Positions 62,480 through 64,000 of a stretch of 64,000 nt of DNA are shown here, in pieces. The stretch comes from Imperialibacter sp. EC-SDR9 (GTDB lineage Bacteria; Bacteroidota; Bacteroidia; Cytophagales; Cyclobacteriaceae): assembly GCF_902498805.1 (NCBI RefSeq), contig NZ_LR701637.1, positions 124,001 through 188,000 of the forward strand, given 5' to 3'. The first letter of the stretch is position 1, and each line of letters starts with the position of its first letter. A program made the position numbers and the translations under genes. The notes under the pieces are model-generated. The model was not told the origin of the DNA. It saw nothing but the letters and a program-made list of their open reading frames with translations, and did not search any database.

Positions 62480-63999
62480 TGAAAATAACCGGAGCCGATG
62501 ACAGCGCTACGAAAGTAGCTTTTTTTAGCTCGCACAATCTTTGGCCTTCTCACTACGAAACGGAGCTGGAGCTGATGCAGAAGCACCTTGATCACGGGCA
62601 CGACATTGTTCAGATGTCGTGCTTTTCTGAACTGAAGGCATGCGATCAGAACTTAACCAATGCTGTTGATACTTGCTTTTTGTGTTGCAAGAAAAGAAAA
62701 CTTGGGGTTGACTTGCTAGACTCGAAGGTTAGGAATGTCGGCATTAAAGAATATTTGCACTGGGAAGACAAAAAAGTAGTCGAAGCTCTTCGGAAATATT
62801 TTAAAGATATCAATGATCTCAAAGCCTATTCTATTGACGAGAGATATGACATAGGTCAATCTGTGGCATCATCACTTATTTCTTTACTACGAGTGTCTTC
62901 TTTAGATCTTCAAGAACACAGAGAGCTTGTTAAGGACTACATGGTCGGTTCGGCAGAGATCTATTATGCGTTCAAGAGATTTTTAGCCGTCGAGCAACCA
63001 GCGCTGGTGTATCTATTTAATGGAAGATGGGCCCATACCCGGGCAGTATTCAGAGCTTGCCAGAGAGCTGGGGTCAGGTGCGTACTGCACGAAAGGGGTC
63101 AGGATATACATCACTACGGCCTTTTTACCAATCATTTTCCTCATTCGATAGAGAATTTCACAACCAAGGCCAAAGAATTGTGGGAAAGATCCGACAAAAG
63201 TGAAAAAATTGAATCGGCAGAGTCATTTTTCAAATCAAGACGGGTGGGCGCAAATGTGGATTGGTATTCTTTTATTGATAAGCAGGATACCAACCAGTTA
63301 CCCGAAGGCTGGGATGATACAAAAGTGAATATAGTGATTTTTAATTCTTCCGAAGATGAAGTTGCCGCCATTGATGATGAATGGAAAAATCACCTGTATG
63401 ACAGCCAGCTTGAAGGTATTAGAGCGATTTGTAAAGATCTTTTGTCTAGGAGCGACATCAAATTATACCTTAGGCTGCATCCAAATTTGGCAAACGCAGA
63501 TCCTTCTGAAACAAACGCATACTCCGCCCTCTCGTATGCTAACCTTACGGTAATAAGCCCCGAATCGAAAATTAGTAGCTACCTGCTAATAGAAAAAGCC
63601 GATAAAGTGGTCACCTTTGGTTCGACGGTTGGGATCGAAGCGACTTTCTGGAATAAGCCTTCAATCTTGGCAGGTAAAGCCTTCTACGAGAAGCTGGAAA
63701 GCACCTACAATCCAAATTCGCACAGTCAGCTGATAGCCTACTGTAAGCAGAAGGACTTAGCTTCACTGGAAAAGAGAGGGGCCTTGATCTATGGCTACTA
63801 CTTCAGAAGCTTTGGCTCAAAATACAAGTATGTGAAGGCGAATAGCTTTTCAAGTGTTGAATTTAGGGAAACAAACCTTGACCAGGTCGTTCAGCACGAT
63901 AGCGTGAAAATCAAACGCTTTTTCAAAATCAGAACCTTTGCCAGAATCCTTAAAAGGCCTTTCCTAAAAGTCAATTTGCTAAAGTTACTCTATAAATAA
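62479..63999 (+). CDS. Capsule synthesis-like protein at the end of the Pse operon
   Basis: A 506-residue protein with a start overlapping the pseI stop (TGATG). The N-terminus has VAFFSSHNLWPSHYETELELMQKHLDHGH, and a Cys cluster (CFLCCKKRK) is near residue 75. The middle has ALVYLFNGRWAHTRAVFRACQRAGVRCVLHERGQD. The C-terminus has RLHPNLANA and VVTFGSTVGIEATFWNKPSIL, a GT-B donor-site style shared with the gene at 52843. I think it is a transferase acting with pseudaminic acid, but I cannot name a family with certainty. It ends exactly at the window edge. Confidence 0.65.
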   Translation: MKITGADDSATKVAFFSSHNLWPSHYETELELMQKHLDHGHDIVQMSCFSELKACDQNLTNAVDTCFLCCKKRKLGVDLLDSKVRNVGIKEYLHWEDKKVVEALRKYFKDINDLKAYSIDERYDIGQSVASSLISLLRVSSLDLQEHRELVKDYMVGSAEIYYAFKRFLAVEQPALVYLFNGRWAHTRAVFRACQRAGVRCVLHERGQDIHHYGLFTNHFPHSIENFTTKAKELWERSDKSEKIESAESFFKSRRVGANVDWYSFIDKQDTNQLPEGWDDTKVNIVIFNSSEDEVAAIDDEWKNHLYDSQLEGIRAICKDLLSRSDIKLYLRLHPNLANADPSETNAYSALSYANLTVISPESKISSYLLIEKADKVVTFGSTVGIEATFWNKPSILAGKAFYEKLESTYNPNSHSQLIAYCKQKDLASLEKRGALIYGYYFRSFGSKYKYVKANSFSSVEFRETNLDQVVQHDSVKIKRFFKIRTFARILKRPFLKVNLLKLLYK

Positions 64000-64000
64000 T

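Overview
The window looks like the chromosome of a marine-type Bacteroidota, most likely Cytophagales. Supporting signs are the near absence of Shine-Dalgarno sequences, promoter -7 boxes of the form TAnnTTTG, and family content typical of the phylum: DUF4230, DUF4403, AsmA-like, DUF4097, DUF6150 and SLBB/Wzz/Wzi export proteins. Species cannot be named from the sequence alone. I saw no tRNA, rRNA, transposase or CRISPR array.

Region 1 (1-26.4 kb) is mostly core metabolism. It holds a truncated large secreted protein, prmA, a small DUF6150 protein, tpiA, and a methionine operon (metY-metX). That operon has a long leader containing a SAM-I-type riboswitch, then a previously unlisted 44-codon ORF ending in a run of cysteine codons, then competing hairpins and a U-tract. 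A UPF0175/DUF3368 toxin-antitoxin pair lies next to it, and the toxin frame reads on antisense into metX. Next come a PLP decarboxylase with a DUF4230 membrane protein, a large AsmA-like protein, a fatty-acid beta-oxidation set (fadI, a DUF4403 lipoprotein, fadJ, SCP2), an ECF sigma/anti-sigma operon with two DUF4097 proteins, and a sulfate-activation operon cysC-cysD-cysN-cysQ.

Region 2 (26.4-49.2 kb) is a cell-surface polysaccharide locus. It has two separate copies of the outer-membrane export protein (SLBB), the Wzz-type co-polymerase and the Wzi-type capsule assembly protein. It also has a Wzy-like polymerase, a Wzx flippase, five glycosyltransferases, two methyltransferases and a lectin-like lipoprotein. 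Strand switches in the middle suggest assembly from modules. An overlooked 54-codon ORF lies between two glycosyltransferase genes.

Region 3 (49.2-64 kb) is a tightly packed plus-strand operon. It opens with a short, apparently degraded winged-helix regulator whose promoter is full of inverted repeats. It continues with gmd, an ABC polysaccharide exporter (permease plus ATPase with a Wzt-like C-terminal domain), and a pseudaminic acid pathway: pseB, pseC, a methyltransferase, an aldo/keto reductase, a pseF-type cytidylyltransferase, a class III aminotransferase, a pseG-pseH fusion and pseI. It ends with a capsule-type glycosyltransferase-like protein. The extra reductase and aminotransferase suggest a modified nonulosonic acid. 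Together regions 2 and 3 could build, modify, polymerise or chain-export, and anchor one or more glycans. The adjacent cys operon could supply PAPS for sulfation, but no sulfotransferase is visible here.
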